A DNA stretch of 64,000 nucleotides from Odontesthes bonariensis (GCF_027942865.1 NC_134515.1:31933449-31997448); one strand, 5' to 3'. Positions 12,640-26,378 are shown, numbered from the stretch's first letter. The notes: a model not told the origin generated them from the sequence alone. Program-made: numbers and translations.

Positions 12640-13304
12640 GTAGGAGGAAAAACAACACAGGCTTTTTTTTTATTTCAAGTTGTGTATTTGTTGGAGTCAG
12701 TGATTTGTTACATGGCTTAGCTGCTTTGCTGTTTGGTTTGACTTATCACTCAAGTCATCTGAAGGTAATTAATTTGATTGTGTTTGACTGTGGGTATTTC
12801 ATTTGGCACTGGGATTGTTGAAAAATAAGATGTTCACATTTGTTATTGATCTTTGGATGTTGAACATTTCAGAACATTCATAGCAGGACGGAAAACGAGG
12901 CATCGAATAATGTTTGACCGTGGCATCCAAGCTGTAAAAGATGGGGCTTGTCAGTTCACTGAAAGTGAATCTGTGGCAAGTTTTTTTGTTTTTTTTAACT
13001 TCCAGACTGGTGGTTGTGAGACTAAGTCTCCTTTCCTTTGGTTAATGTGACTGAAAACTCGTATGTTTGGCTGTTTTGTTGAAAACAAACAACTGAAGGA
13101 AATCAGACTGGATCATTTAAAAAAAGCAAAAAAAAAGCATAATAATAGCATAATTCTATATTTTGTATTCTATGGACCAAATAAGTTATAGACCAACGGA
13201 ATCATTTGGCTTTTGATTTTAATATACATTTTTTGATGTTTATCTCTTTCAGATGAAAACAGCATTCTGAACCCGACCACAGGAAACGCCCACAGAGAGG
13301 AGAG

Positions 13305-16300
13305 ATGGAGAAGCCCGTCCTGCAGACGCAGCCGTCCACGCTTCCTTTTTTTGATACGGCCCACGCCTTCAACCTGCTGCGGGGAATCCATGAGCTGCGT
13401 GCCGAACGGAAGTTTTTCGATGTGACTTTGTGTGCCGAGGGCCGCGAGTTCCACTGCCACCGCACGGTGTTGGCTGCCGCCAGCACCTACTTCCGGGCTA
13501 TGTTTGCAGGGACCCTGAGGGAGAGCGCCATGGACCGAGTGGTTTTACACGAGGTGTCAGCTGAGCTTTTAGGCCTACTGGTGGACTTCTGCTACACTGG
13601 ACGGGTCACCGTCACTCAGGAAAACGTGGACCTGCTGCTGAAGACGGCCGATTTGTTCCAGTTCCCCTCGGTCAAAGACGCCTGCTGTGCTTTTCTGGAG
13701 CAGCGACTGGATGTTTCCAACTGCTTAGAGATCCAGGACTTTGCAGAGGCCTATGCTTGCAGAGAGCTAGCAACCAGTGCACGCCGCTTTGTCCTGAAAA
13801 ACATAATGGAGCTTGCTAGAGGGAAAGAATTTGAACGGTTGCCATGGAAGCGCCTCCTTGAGTTTGTGTCAGATGATGAGCTTTGCGTGGACAAGGAGGA
13901 GACGGCTTATCAAATCGCGGTGCGCTGGGTGAAGACTGATCTTCAGCGTCGACTGCACTACTGGCCTGAGCTCCTCCAGCAGGTCCGACTTCCATTCGTC
14001 AGGAGATTCTTTCTCTTGGCCCACGTGGAGAGCGACCCACTCGTCTACCTTTCGCCCACTTGCCTCCGCATGGTGAACGAAGCCCGTAGCTTCCAGTCCT
14101 GCGAGTACGACCGCCACGACAGGCCCTGCCACCGCATGCGGCCGCGGCCTTCCACGGGACTGGCAGAAATCCTGGTGGTGGTTGGAGGCTGCGATCAGGA
14201 CTGTGACGAGCTGGTCACAGTGGACTGTTACAACCCTCAGAGCGGACAGTGGCGCTACCTGGCTGAATTCCCTGATCACCTGGGAGGAGGTTACAGTATA
14301 GCTGCCCTCGGAAACGACATGTATGTCACAGGTAAGTCATTTAAAGAAAGCCTTTTTTTTTTTTTTCTTTCTTTCTTTTAGCATGAAGCTGTATTGGGCC
14401 CCCCCCCCCCCGAAAAAAAAAAAAAACAACAACAAATGAGTCAAAATAAATGTAAAGGTCTTATCAAATCAAATCAAATTTATTTGTATAGCACATTTCA
14501 TGTACAAAACAATTCAAAGTGCTTCACATCTTACTAAAAATTCTTGAGCTGTATTTTTATCACAGGAACCAGTTTTTTCGGGGGTCCTTTCGTCAGCCCC
14601 ATTCCATTTTCACCACAGTGGTCAGGGGCTAAAACACTGAGAACCCCGTAAAAGTGACACATTTTTCCTGCCTTATTCAACCTAATCTACCCTAATCTTT
14701 CGGGTGCTTTAGTTTTTGTATAAGTTAAGTAGTTAGGAATCATTTGGTTCTGTTCAGACTATTGGATTCTATTCATAAATTAGACACAAAGGAAAAGTAT
14801 CTGTTCACATTCTTCTATATTTTGTAAAGGTAGAGTTCAGCCTCCTCCGGTTTCCCACTTGACTGACGGGATTCAGCGGTTACGTTAGCCGTGTTTACGT
14901 TCACCTTTGTGTGAAACCTGCAGTGCGCAGATTGCCATTTCTGCTCCTTCTTCCTGTGAAACGGCTGGCAGCGACTGCGTATAAAAAAAGATACAGGCTC
15001 CTTGGCTACTGACTGTGAGTGAACAAGGAAGGACACGGTGTGCTGCCAGGACAGCAGTGGTGTTATCTCCGTCATCATCGCCATCATCATCGCTATTATC
15101 GGTGGAAACGGTGTTGCCAATTAGAGATCGCGTCAGACTTTCACTCAGGACTTGTGACTCCTTATGCTGATGCTGATGGTGGGCCATAAAATTAGTGGTG
15201 TTAGCTCACTGCCTCGGTGACAGAAATAACAGCAGCATATGATTGCATCATGTCGGCAGGCAGATTTAGTTTGTGTAACACTTGATTCTTTGAATTGATA
15301 TTTAAGCTGCTAGAGTTATGTATTTGCTGTGAGAGTGAGTTCATTTTTTCAGTATAAACACTAAGGTTTTTAAGGGCCGTCGGGAGAAGGAAATATATCT
15401 GCATCGCAGGCTGTCTGGAACATGTAAACAAACTGTAATTTGTTTGTATTTGTTCTTATGATTGGTTATAAATCTGGTCATGTTACTTAAAAGCTTTAAT
15501 AAATAACATCAGGCCAATTGTTTTATTTATAATCTTGTTAGTCAGCCAGGGAAACCTAAGGAAGAGTGATTAAATCATCAGTGTTTACTGTAATGTAAAG
15601 TGAAAATTAATGTTATTTACATAATCCACATTTTGAGTTGGTAAAGGTTTGTGGCACATGGTCGTGTTGTGCTCAACCTTTACTGCATGTCATTAACCTG
15701 CTCTTTGGCTTGTGTCTCCTGTTTCTCGTTCAGTCCCCCACAGCTCAGTTACAACCGAGATACTCTATTAGTCTAATAAAATACTGTACTTTATGTAGAA
15801 TATTACTGTGACCACCAAGTGGACAGGTGGAAGGTGTTGCCTTACGACAGTGATACTCACTATTGTTTTCACAAGAGTCACATTGGCAAAGAAAAATCAA
15901 GGAAAGAGCCACTTTTACGACAATATACTAAGTCCCCTTTAGCAAATATGCATTTCTACATATAAAACATCCCACAAAAAAAGAAACAACACAGCCAATA
16001 CATTTTCAATTAAGACCACATTTACCTTAATACTGGGATGAGCGGAAGCTGGCATGCATGTCTTTGACTTTCTTCATGTTGTATTTGTAGTTTGTTGTTG
16101 TAATCATAGTGAGACATTCAGGATGAGCATGGTTTTTGTGCTGGTTTTTGCCCTTTTTTAATTAAAAACTGATCCATTGTGCCTGCATCTCACGCTGGCT
16201 AAAGGAGCTAGCGTGCACTGCGGACAAGTGTGAGGGTGGGTTAAGCGGGCTGCGTTGCCAGGTTTAACAGTTCCCCCTTTAGGAAACTCCATTAAGCCTT

Positions 16301-18535
16301 AATTAATACGTAATAAAAATACTTAATAATACAAAAACGCAAACTTAATTAAAATACTTAATACTGTGCAGTATTCGCTTAGCCTAGCAAGCCAGACCCC
16401 TACAGCAAAAAAGAGCAAATTCAATTTGCGGTCGCTAGGGGCGTTGAGATTTCGAGGCTAGTATTCGCTGTATGTTATTTGAAAAAATGTATTGTTATTG
16501 TTACCATATTGTTATAAGCTACTATGCAAGTGCGAGCCGCCAATTAGAGCTTGAGGAGCTGCATGTGGCCGCGAGCCGCGCAATGAGTATCTCTGCCTTA
16601 GTAGGTAACTGTCATTCTGGTATGTTGCCTCCCCTTTGACCACAGCTCTGTGTCTCTGAGAAAAGGTGTAGAGAATGGCTACAGAATCGGTTACTGAAAC
16701 GGTGCACAAGGTAAATCTGCTCTGTGGTCATGGCTTTACTCCCAATAACCACATTTAACCCTGCATTAGTGAGGACAGCCTGGATTCAGATGACTGTAGT
16801 CTTCTGCCAGGTCTCTGAACTCGTTGATTAACAGCAAGGAAATATGTCCGTTTCCTCCAGGTGGCTCGGATGGCTCTCGACTCTATGACGGCGTGTGGCG
16901 CTACAAGTCCAGTGTGAACGAGTGGACAGAGGTTTCGCCCATGTTGAAGGCCCGTGAATACCACAGTTCGTGCGTGCTGAAAAGCCAGCTGTATGTGGTG
17001 GCGTTGGACAGCACCGAGCGCTACGATCACGCGTTGGACTGCTGGGAGTCCTTGCCCGCCATGCTGCATCCCATGGACAACTGCTCCACCACCGCGTGCA
17101 GCGGACGCCTGTACGCCATCGGCTCTCTCACTGGCGAGGACACCATGGTCATCCAGAGCTACGACGCAGACACCAACCGCTGGACAATGGTCAACTGTGG
17201 ACAGCTGCCTCCGTGGTCATTCACTCCGAAAACTGTGACTCTCAACGGCCTCATTTACTTTGTCCGGTGAGCAGAGGGCTGGTTTGAGTCTCTTACCTGA
17301 TGTGAACTAAATCTGTATGTTTTGCCTTATTTAGGGTGTACTTGGGAGGACATTTGGCTCCAAATGACTGTTTATTTTCTTTAAAACCGTAGTCTCTAAG
17401 AATTAATGATTTAAAAAGGAATATTTTCTGACAGCTGTAGTTATTAAGATTTGACATAGATATGATCAGATTAGAATATTACGATAAGCTGATGAAATAG
17501 AAAACATTGGAAGATTCAGCTTGACGTTTCTAATGTTTTGCCATTGGAACGCTGAACAGGCAGAAAACACTTTCCTCTTAAGCATAGCCTGGGACCCAAA
17601 TAGGCAAACCACTCCTGTATTTTATGAAAGAAACAAAGAATTGAGGCATCAAGTGGAAAAAGTGTATCCAAATGTACGTATCAGAAAGTAGTTTTAGCTC
17701 AGAATGCATCCGTTCTGTTCCTGATTTAGCTTTCTCATGTGTGACGTCTGCTTGTACTGTTTATAGACATTGTTGTGCTGATTTCGGTGAAGACTCTGAT
17801 TACTATTTCCACAGGTGGTAAACACTTAGTAGAAGCATCTTTGGACCGTACCATTACATAAACAGCTGCTCCCTTGTTTGACCACACGTGTGCCCTAATG
17901 CTCATCGTCTTTTCTCCTAAGAGTTCCTAAGAGTTCACTCAGCAGCTCTTGGTTTCATCAAGCATTCCGCTCTTGCTCTTACGGGATGTTTATTTTCAGG
18001 CAGTTTATATTCTAAACAGAATACCATTTCTTAATTTGCTTCATAAATTTCTCACATTGTACGTTGAAGGTTGGTTCGAGATGTCTTTCCATGTAAAGTG
18101 CTTGAATATTAAGAAGAAGATTGACCAGCAAGAAACGTTTCATCCCCGAAGTGGGACGAATACATGTGCATCAGCGGCTGTTACGGCACTGACTTGACTT
18201 CAGTCTCTTTCTATTTACAGGGATGATTCAGCCGAGGTTGATGTTTATGATCCCCAAAAGAACGAGTGGGACAAAATTAGCCCCATGACCCAGGTTTGTA
18301 TTTCACATCAGATGTTTGTGAGGTGGCACACAACAAAACAAAGCGTCAATGAACACACAAATGAAAATAAGAAATGCTGTTATCAGTACTGCAGAAATTA
18401 TGCACATATAGAAACCAATAATAGTATTTGTTCCTCAATTAGAATGGAGAGGGAAAAAATGTGTAGCAACCAGTGATTTTTACTCTATTTATATTTTACT
18501 GTCTCATTTTACTTGTTAAACTCTATCTCTGATTA

Positions 18536-18567
<32 letters not shown>

Positions 18568-18958
18568 CTCTCCTTTCGTTAGTGTTGGAATTTGAATAAT
18601 AAACAAGAGTTAAATGTACTTTTTTCAGGTCCACGTTGGAGGCAGCGTTGCAGCCCTGGGCGGTAAGTTGTACGTGTCTGGCGGTTACGACAACACGTTT
18701 GAGCTGTCGGACGTGGTGGAGGCCTACGACCCGACCACCCGCTCCTGGACTCTCGCTGGGCGGCTCCCTCAGCCGACCTTCTGGCACGGCAGCGTCAGCA
18801 TATTCCGTCAGTTCATGCCGCTGGTGTCCAGCGCATTCGAACCCACCGACGTCCCCGAATCCAACGCCATTCACCTGCACCGGCACCGGCGACACCAAGC
18901 GCTCCAAAATCTCAACAACAATCTTAACCAGAACCAGGATGTGAACCCGGCACACTGA
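13305..18958 (+). CDS. klhl21: Kelch-like protein 21 (BTB-BACK-Kelch Cullin-3 adaptor)
   Basis: Four coding exons: 13305-14331, 16861-17266, 18221-18293 and 18629-18958, all bounded by GT/AG with matching phases, giving 1836 nt and 611 aa (human KLHL21 is close to 600). Residues about 30-135 form a BTB domain ([27 protein letters not shown]), about 140-245 a BACK domain ([14 protein letters not shown]), and about 288-575 the Kelch repeats ([60 protein letters not shown]). I recognise the protein as close to mammalian KLHL21 throughout except the C-terminal tail. In mammals KLHL21 recruits Aurora B to CUL3 ligase at the midzone for cytokinesis. The ATG lies 53 bases after a splice acceptor (AG at 13251-13252), so at least one upstream non-coding exon exists. 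Intron 1 holds LINE tail debris and a small MITE. It is convergent with zbtb48. Confidence 0.96.
14463..14530 (-). repeat. Isolated LINE 3' tail
   Basis: The segment starting ATCAAATCAAATCAAATTTA and running to AATTCAAAGTGCTTCACAT matches the tail of the LINE fragment at 36.46 kb almost base for base. No coding part is attached. It lies in klhl21 intron 1. Confidence 0.65.
16380..16460. mobile_element. 81-bp miniature element with 9-bp direct repeat flanks
   Basis: The unit starts TAGCCT and ends AGGCTA (6-bp inverted ends). It is bracketed by GTATTCGCT at 16371-16379 and 16461-16469. It lies about 400 bases before klhl21 exon 2. Class not determined; an 8-bp duplication is also possible if the element edge is shifted by one base. 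Confidence 0.6.
18538..18567. repeat. Poly(T) tract in klhl21 intron 3
   Basis: A T run of nearly 30 bases about 60 bases before the acceptor of exon 4. It may contribute to the pyrimidine tract, though a second TTTTTTCAG lies directly at the acceptor. Confidence 0.85.
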
Positions 18959-19962
18959 GTCTGGACCAGGAGATACTGGTCACGATTACTCGGTGTGTTC
19001 TCTCTCGCTCAGTTTTCTGGGAATTTACCTCATCACAGAGCTAACGCAGAACAGACGTACACCCCAGTCTGAGCTCTTTGTAATTCGCTTGACTACAAAG
19101 CTGTCATGTAGTGAAAATTACTCCGAACTACAGACAGACAGAAGATATTTTTCTCTCCTTCAGGGGGAAGTTTCTCTTACAGCAGCTACACTTAAAAAAA
19201 AAGAAGTCATTATGAAGCTGGCTCACATGCACGAGCCCCTCCCTCTGTTCCACACAAATGAATGTTGAAACCCGCTTAAACATTAATTTGCACGTGGACT
19301 TGCTTCACTTCTCACTGGCAATTTCTCCTGTCATTATGTGCAGTCATTAAGAACAATTCTGAGTGTTTATAGACTCATCAAGTTTATTCATGTATGTTTA
19401 GAGCATCGCAATGACGTCAAGGGGATTGTCTTGGATTACTTGAGAGGGCTCCTTATGACTAAAACGGAGATTCAAATGATAATTTAAAAGTTTATAATGG
19501 AACCTTGGATTGATATTTTTCAGAGGGCAGCTAGCAGTAATAGTTACAGAAACTAGAATGGAATTGGGTTACATCCTAAAGAAATAGTGAAAGTTATATT
19601 AAGGAGACATTTTGGGCGTTTGAAAGGAGTGAGACGTTATAGGCCAAAATGTCAATTGAGAATGGAATTATTAGACTTATTTATAATATTGCCTGATAAC
19701 AGCCCACTCCCCTGGCATGCAGCTCTGGGTCTTTTCCCTTCGTTACGATATGCCAGATGGGGCTGGGTTCATTGCTGCCCCTGTTCAGCTGAAGAGCAGA
19801 AAAGTGCCACAGACACTTTGGTCGTTCAGAGATGGAACACAATAACTTCTAAATTCTGGCTGCGTTTCACTGTTGGCAGGCTCCTACTGTCCCCATTGAC
19901 ATTGTGATAAAACAGAAACTGCCTTTACTTGGACGGTTTACGAATATGGATTACAAATTCAT

Positions 19963-19968
19963 AATAAA
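19963..19968 (+). terminator. Candidate polyadenylation signal of klhl21
   Basis: AATAAA about 1.0 kb after the klhl21 stop codon, followed by further AATAAA copies within 15 bases. It is the first clustered canonical hexamer on this strand after the stop. Motif evidence only. Confidence 0.35.
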
Positions 19969-20834
19969 AAATAAATAAAAGAAGTGACCCTGTTTGCAGT
20001 TGAAGATGTCCTGTTTACAGTCATCTCTGCTTAGAAGGAAAAATGCATCGGGGGGGCACAAGACAGTCGATCTTGTTGTAGCACCACAAGTGACCTGTGG
20101 GAAAAAATGTTAAGAAAGTCTTATTTAATAGAGCTTTTAGATTTTTTAAAATGGTACTTGGGGAAGTGTTTCTGCTGTAGACACCAGTCAGAGTTTGAAG
20201 AATCGGAAGGTTTCCTGATTATTGGAGCTAAGCTTAAAACTGCTCAGAATGAGTCCACAAGAAGAGCAATGATTTTGTCATGTTAAATAAGTCGGAAATT
20301 TCATAGCGGTTTGAGCAAAGGATGTATTGTGACTTTTCACACTGCATCACTTCTGCAGTCTGCACCAGAACAGTGACTGCACTGGCTCTGAATAACATAG
20401 CACGTATTGCCACACAGTGTGGCAGCTGGAACCATGTCTGAGAGGATGGTGGGCCGTGTTCTGCAGGTAATAACAAAGTAAGCAGCTGTTTGATGCAGAA
20501 GTGACGAGGTATAACAAGCTACAATAAACTGCTCACTCAAACAGCTATGAATTATTTGAGGATTGAGTTGTTTTAGTTGGTGAAACATATGCTTGACTTG
20601 CACTCCTTTTTCACAGAGGCTTTTATTTTAGTTCCCATGTAAAGATTAGTTTCTTATTCTCCAAATTGAGGACATCTTGACCACCATATAGTGCAGGACA
20701 CCGGCTACTCATTAGTACTTCACATGATCCAATGAATTGAAGAAAATATATGTTAAAAAAAAAAAAGAAGTACATGGCATTTCCTTCAGTGGCCACAAGG
20801 GGCAGCAACGATCCAACTCCACACTGAAAAGGCC

Positions 20835-21260
20835 TTAAAAAAAAAAGACTTCACGCCTTAACGCCAATTGTCGCATATATGCTACAAACCGTTTGACTCA
20901 ATCAACCAGCTGAGATAGCATCTTTATTCCTCCAATGCCGGTTAGTCCATTCACTACGGACCTAGGAACCTTTATATAAATAAATATGTAAAAAAAAAAA
21001 AAAAAGGGTGAATAAAAAAAAAACATTGTTTTTTCACTGTTACCATTATGCCTGGTGTTGCAAATAAGCAACATACCAAACATACCAAATTGACTCCAAA
21101 TTGACCAGGATACCTGTTGTCGCAAATTTGCAACATACCAAAATTTCTATTTATTTTTTTGTGCAAAAGTGAAATTAATAATATTATTATTATTATTATT
21201 TACCGTTATTTACATTTTTTATATACAGCTATATAAATTCAAGCGTAAGGGGTTAAATTG
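20835..21260. repeat. AT-rich interspersed repeat with recurring palindromes
   Basis: Carries three imperfect palindromes of one type: TGTCGCATATATGCTACA near 20869, GTTGCAAATAAGCAACA near 21057 and TGTCGCAAATTTGCAACA near 21118. I recognise the surrounding text as repetitive in fish but cannot name the family. Confidence 0.4.
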
Positions 21261-23550
21261 GCCCAAAGGTGAGTTTTTACATGCGCTGTTTTCCATTTAG
21301 CTCTTGTGTTGGAATTCTCTGCGAAAGTCACCTGCACAGTGAATGAGGCAGTCTACTACAGAATATGGATGCATGCGCAGTGGATTACAATGGTTTGTTT
21401 TTGATTTTTATATTTTATTTTTTATTTTTTTGCATAGACAATTCACAATTTAAAAGCTCTGAGAGGAACTCCAGTCTGTTTACTGATGAAATGGCAGCGA
21501 CTCTCAAGTCTTAAGACCACATGTGAGAATGTGAAATGGATCCGGTAAGAAGGAAGTAAGCTTACTTAGACCTGTTGCTTTGCCTTTTGGCTTCAGGCTA
21601 GCAGGTCAAGGGGCCTTAAGGAAATTTGGGGGTTCAAGTTATATGTAGGTGAGTGAGGTTTAGACAAGGAAGAACGCATAGAAAAGACAATCACACGTTA
21701 CACCCACCAATTTGTCAGTGGAGAACCCCTTGAAAAATGTCTACCCCTTTGTGATTTTCAGATATTTGGACAGAAACCACATTAATCTAATTACATTCCA
21801 ACAAAATGGCAACAATCATTAAATCACAAAATAGACATACAGTGGTAATGCTTAGTAAAAGGGGTTGAAGTGAACTGTGCTGAGAAATGTTCTGCCGTCA
21901 GTTTGAGGATGGTTGCATGCAGTGTTTCTAGTGATCATCAAGCTGCACAGCATCTTCTTGTTGCACTCCTGGCCCTGAAACTGGGCTTCATCAGACTTTG
22001 TAACCATCAGTTGAATATGCATGAAGAATATTCCTTTAAAAACTGTACCCATGATTGTTGAACTGTTTTCTGTGTTTATTTATGGATACGTTTGTGCTAT
22101 GGTCGCTTGTGAAGTATTTGCCCATCAGCTGTAGAGGAGTGACATTAGCTGATGAGGTGGCAGTCACAACTGGAAGTGCAAAAGCATCTCAGTTTTGTCC
22201 AATTATTTTTGCTTTAACATAAATGGTGTTTCTTCGTTGTGTATGCAGCGTTGTTTTCTTAGTTTCATACAGGCTTGTGATGTTGAATCGCTTTTGTAAA
22301 CACAGTTTATTCTTAACCTTATTTTGAGTGTTCAAATGTTTTCTGTATGGTTACCATAAATTAAACTGCAGAAAGAATTCTGTGTGTATGTGTTCTATGC
22401 GGTCTCAAAAGGAAAATACAAATGAGTGCAACAGAAGGGCAAAGTTTAGTCAACTTGAGAGTTGACGAACTGAAAAAAAGAAAAAAAAAACTAAAAAACA
22501 AATAAAACTTAAACCACACCAGTCTATTATATTTCTAGCACACACCCACCTGCAGCACCGGAAGAGTTAAACATAGACAGTATCTCACTTAATGTACACA
22601 GCAGGAGTGTGTCAGCCAGCCAGCCGATGACATCATCCCTCACTGCCCTGAAACATCAGAGAATAGCTAATCATGTCCCCCAAGATAAAGACGATACAAG
22701 TCAACATAACCTTTACACTGAGTGTGTAGCAAAAGCTTTAGAACTTCAGCTAACTGAACCAATAAGATTTAAATGAGAATTAAAATGTTTTCCGACACTG
22801 CAGTATTTTGGTGTGACAAATGGACAGTCCAACATTTTATTGTAAAAGTCAAGAAAAGTGAATGGAAATAAAAAAAGAGTAAGGGACCTAAAATTGTTAA
22901 ACTGGAAGCCGCCTCCTGCAGTGCTCCCATTTCGTAGAGCTGTGGCCAACCTTTGAGAGTCCAGTAGCAGGTTCAGACCAACCATCTGGCTTCTCTGGCA
23001 AATGTCAAAAGAATTGGTGGAAAGATTGGTGGAGGCAGAAGTGTGGTGTGGTGTAGTAAACTAGGTGTAAAAATTTCATGTTGGAACAGTTCACCTGAGC
23101 GAAGGTTATGCTGCCCCATGCAGACTTGGCCCTACCTGTTCTATGGGGTATGTAAGGGGAGTGTTGCTGTCACTTCTTCTCAGCCCATAAGATGAATCTT
23201 CCCATGTCGGAGCTGGACAATGAAGATGGACTGAAAACCAACTCTCAGATGGTGACAATGTCTGACTGATACCCTCTTCAGTGGTACAGGAAGAAGTCTG
23301 CAGCAAAGATCCTCACCACGTGTATCCAAAAACTCACTGAGTACATGCATTTACCAAATGCTGTTTTATCATTTTGTGCTACTCATCTCTAACTGACCAG
23401 AGAATATATAATTAAACTTGGGGAAAACAAAACAAATGTGTCTCTTGTTTCAGAGACATTTCGGGGTGAACGTATCAGTTTCACGATGAAATAAATCCTG
23501 ACGAACACATTGTACCAGATAATTGTCCATAAGAGAGTAGACATGAGGCT
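21261..23550. other. Intergenic, no gene seen
   Basis: No splice-bounded exon or protein motif found on either strand. Short frames here overlap on both strands and lack family signatures. Confidence 0.5.
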
Positions 23551-25190
23551 GATACAGTCGATCACAGTATCTTATTAAAGAGACTTGAACATGTAATTGG
23601 GATTAAAGGAACTGCTTTAGGCTGCTTTAAGTCATATTTATCTGATAGATTTCAGTTTGTTCTTGTAAATGAAGAATCTTCCTCACACACCAGAGTAAGT
23701 CATGGAGTTCCTCAGGGTTCTGTGCTTGGACCGATTCTTTTCACTTTATACATGCTTCCATTAGGTAACATTATTAGACAGCATGGCATAATTTTCCATT
23801 GCTATGCTGATGATACTCAGCTGTACTTATCTATAAAACCAGATGAACCCAATAGGTTGGTCAGACTAAAAGCATGTCTTAAAGACATAAAGACCTGGAT
23901 GACTCAGAACTGTCTGCTTCTAAATTCAGACAAAACTGAAGTCGTTATCTTTGGACCTGAGCGTTTCAGGGAGAGATTGTCTAGCTATATAGTTACTCTA
24001 GATGGTATTTTCTTGGCTTCTAGTTCTACAGTGAGGAACCTTGGAGTTATTTTTTACCAGAATTTATCATTTGACTCGCATATAAAACAGGTTTCTAGGA
24101 CTGCCTTCTTTCATCTTCGTAATATTGTTAAAATCAGGAACATCTTGTCTCAGAGTGATGCAGAAAAACTAGTCCATGCATTTGTTACTTCAAGATTGGA
24201 CTACTGTAATTCTTTATTATTGGGCTGTCCCACATATTCTCTGAAAAGCCTTCAGCTGATCCAAAATGCTGCAGCCAGAGTTCTGACGAGAACTAACAGG
24301 AGAGATCATATTTCTCCAGTTTTAGCTTCTCTTCATTGGCTCCCTGTTAAATTCAGAATAGAATTTAAGATTCTTCTCCTTACATATAAAGCTCTTAATG
24401 ACCGAGCTCCCGCATATCTTAAAGATCTCATTGTAAGATATTTTCCTAACAGAGCACTTCGCTCCCAAACTGCAGGTTTACTTGAGGTTCCCAGAGTTTC
24501 TAAAAGTAGAATGGGAGGCAGAGCCTTCAGTTATCAGGCCCCTCTCTTGTGGAATAAGCTGCCAGTAAATGTCCGGGAAGCAGACACCCTTTCCACTTTT
24601 GAGACCAGGCTTAAAACTTTCCTTTTTGATAAAGCTTATAGTTGGGGATGGCTCAGGTGATCCTGAAACATCCCATAGTTAAGCTGCTATAGGCCTAGAC
24701 TGCTGGGGGGCCTCATCTGTCACACCTTTCCTCACTTTGGTCTCTTTTTTCCCCCCCGTTTAATTTCTCAAATAATATTATGTACATGTGACATTTTTGT
24801 GGTCATTAACTCGTGTCTCCCTGTTTCAACAGATATCCTTTGAATGGTGTTACAGTGCCCCCCATTTCTGTCTTCTCAAACCCCAGCTGGTCGAGGCGGA
24901 TGGCCGCCCTTCCTGAGTCTGGTTCTGCCAGAGGTTTCTTCCTGTTAAAAGGGAGTCGTTTCTCTCCACAGTCGCCTCAGGCACGCTCAGGACGGGAGAC
25001 TGGCTTAGCTAGGAAATTGTTTTTGAATTGGCTCTATATAAATGAATTGGATTATTTTGTAAATAATTATGATTCTAATGAATTGAATTCCAATTGGCTT
25101 GAATTGGACTTTATTATTCAAGTGCCTTGAGATGACATTTGTTGTATTTGGCGCGATATAAATAAAAATTTATTGAATTGAAATTGAACT
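23551..25190 (+). mobile_element. 5'-truncated L2/Maui-like LINE
   Basis: Begins inside the reverse transcriptase domain at the point equivalent to 34599 in the other copy. An open 312-codon frame (23722-24660) carries [28 protein letters not shown] and the C-terminal domain ending [13 protein letters not shown]. It retains a full 3' UTR to about 25190 ending in ATTGAATTG-type short repeats. The copy is nearly identical to that at 32.6-35.9 kb, hence recent, but cannot be autonomous. Confidence 0.88.
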
Positions 25191-26378
25191 GTCCTGCTGT
25201 TATGATGCTACATACTTTGTTAGAAAAGCCGTCGAGATTCGTTCAATCAATCAGAGGTTTCACATTTACGTGGTTTAAATTTTTTTTTTTTTAACAAGCC
25301 TTTCCTAAAGTTATTTGTTGTTTTACAGTTCTAGATAAAAGACATTTTTCAAAACTTTTCAAACAAATGATGAAAAGTGACATGTACAGAAATGGCCCTT
25401 TCAGATGGAGGAAATGTCCCCAGCATTAATGACACTTACAGTCACATTAGAGAAAACGAACACCCTTAATTCTTATGTTTTAAGAATCAAGACGTAAAAA
25501 AACACCCTAATCCTCCTAAAAATTGGGTAAATACAACCTCACACGAATAACAACATATCACAGAGTGTCATTTATTTAACAAAAACCAAGCCAAAGTGCA
25601 GGAGCTTTATTTATCCTTTTTTTTTTTTTTTCCCATTTTCTCCAACAAAGCTGGATGATACAAAGTTAGTGTGACCCAGAGTTATATTAAACAAAACTGG
25701 CTGAAATGAACCAGAACTTTCCTCTGAACGACCCCTCCATGTTTTGAAATCACTTCCATTCATTGTGTTTAACTGCTTGCAACCGTCTCCTTAACTTCCA
25801 GCAGCTCTGACATAAATTCTTCGATGACATTTTGTTTTTTTTTTATTAACGTCATTTAAAGCGACAAAAGATTAGAAACAAGTTCATGCAGTCCAGCACA
25901 CCATCCCCCACAGTGATGATGAAGTAGAATTATTAACTGCCTGACCAGGACTGTTGTGTTGGATTATACAGATGCTGTGAATGTCATTTGTCTCCTTTGA
26001 TTCCCTCAGCAGTAAAATATGACACATATCTGTTGTAGTCATGTTGAAAGAAAGAAAAAAAAAATAAAAAATCAGGTTTATTGAAACAACCCAGGAAACA
26101 TTCTTTCCGTAGCCAGCAGCCTTCACAAGCATGCAGCTCATCCATACTAATGAATGTGGGAGAGATATTTGCTTCTTTTTTATTTCAAACAGCTGGAACT
26201 GTTGATCAGTCAGACCACATAATTTAGTGTTCAATTTATATCTCATTTACACTTCCAAAAACTCTTACAATCTGGCTAAAAATAGCACAGGTTTATAGCA
26301 TGTGGAGCCACGGATCACGTGTAGATGTCGGGCATAGAAACAGGAGTAAAGGAAGTGATGTTAGACGCAGTGCGGCCT
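25191..26378 (-). other. Intergenic plus probable zbtb48 3' UTR
   Basis: About the last 500 bases before the zbtb48 stop are likely its 3' UTR by position. A T tract lies near 25.62 kb. No coding exon seen. Confidence 0.45.
25842..25847 (-). terminator. Candidate polyadenylation signal of zbtb48
   Basis: AATAAA on the minus strand about 530 bases beyond the zbtb48 stop. Another copy lies at 25571-25576 on the same strand. Which is used cannot be told from sequence. Confidence 0.3.

Noticed and set aside
13869-14279. 136-codon minus-strand frame opposite klhl21 exon 1
   Set aside because: It is the antisense shadow of the GC-rich Kelch/BACK coding sequence and has no domain of its own.
23106-23306. 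Minus-strand 66-codon frame in the convergent intergenic region
   Set aside because: No family motif, no splice borders, and the sequence is not clearly conserved with anything I know.
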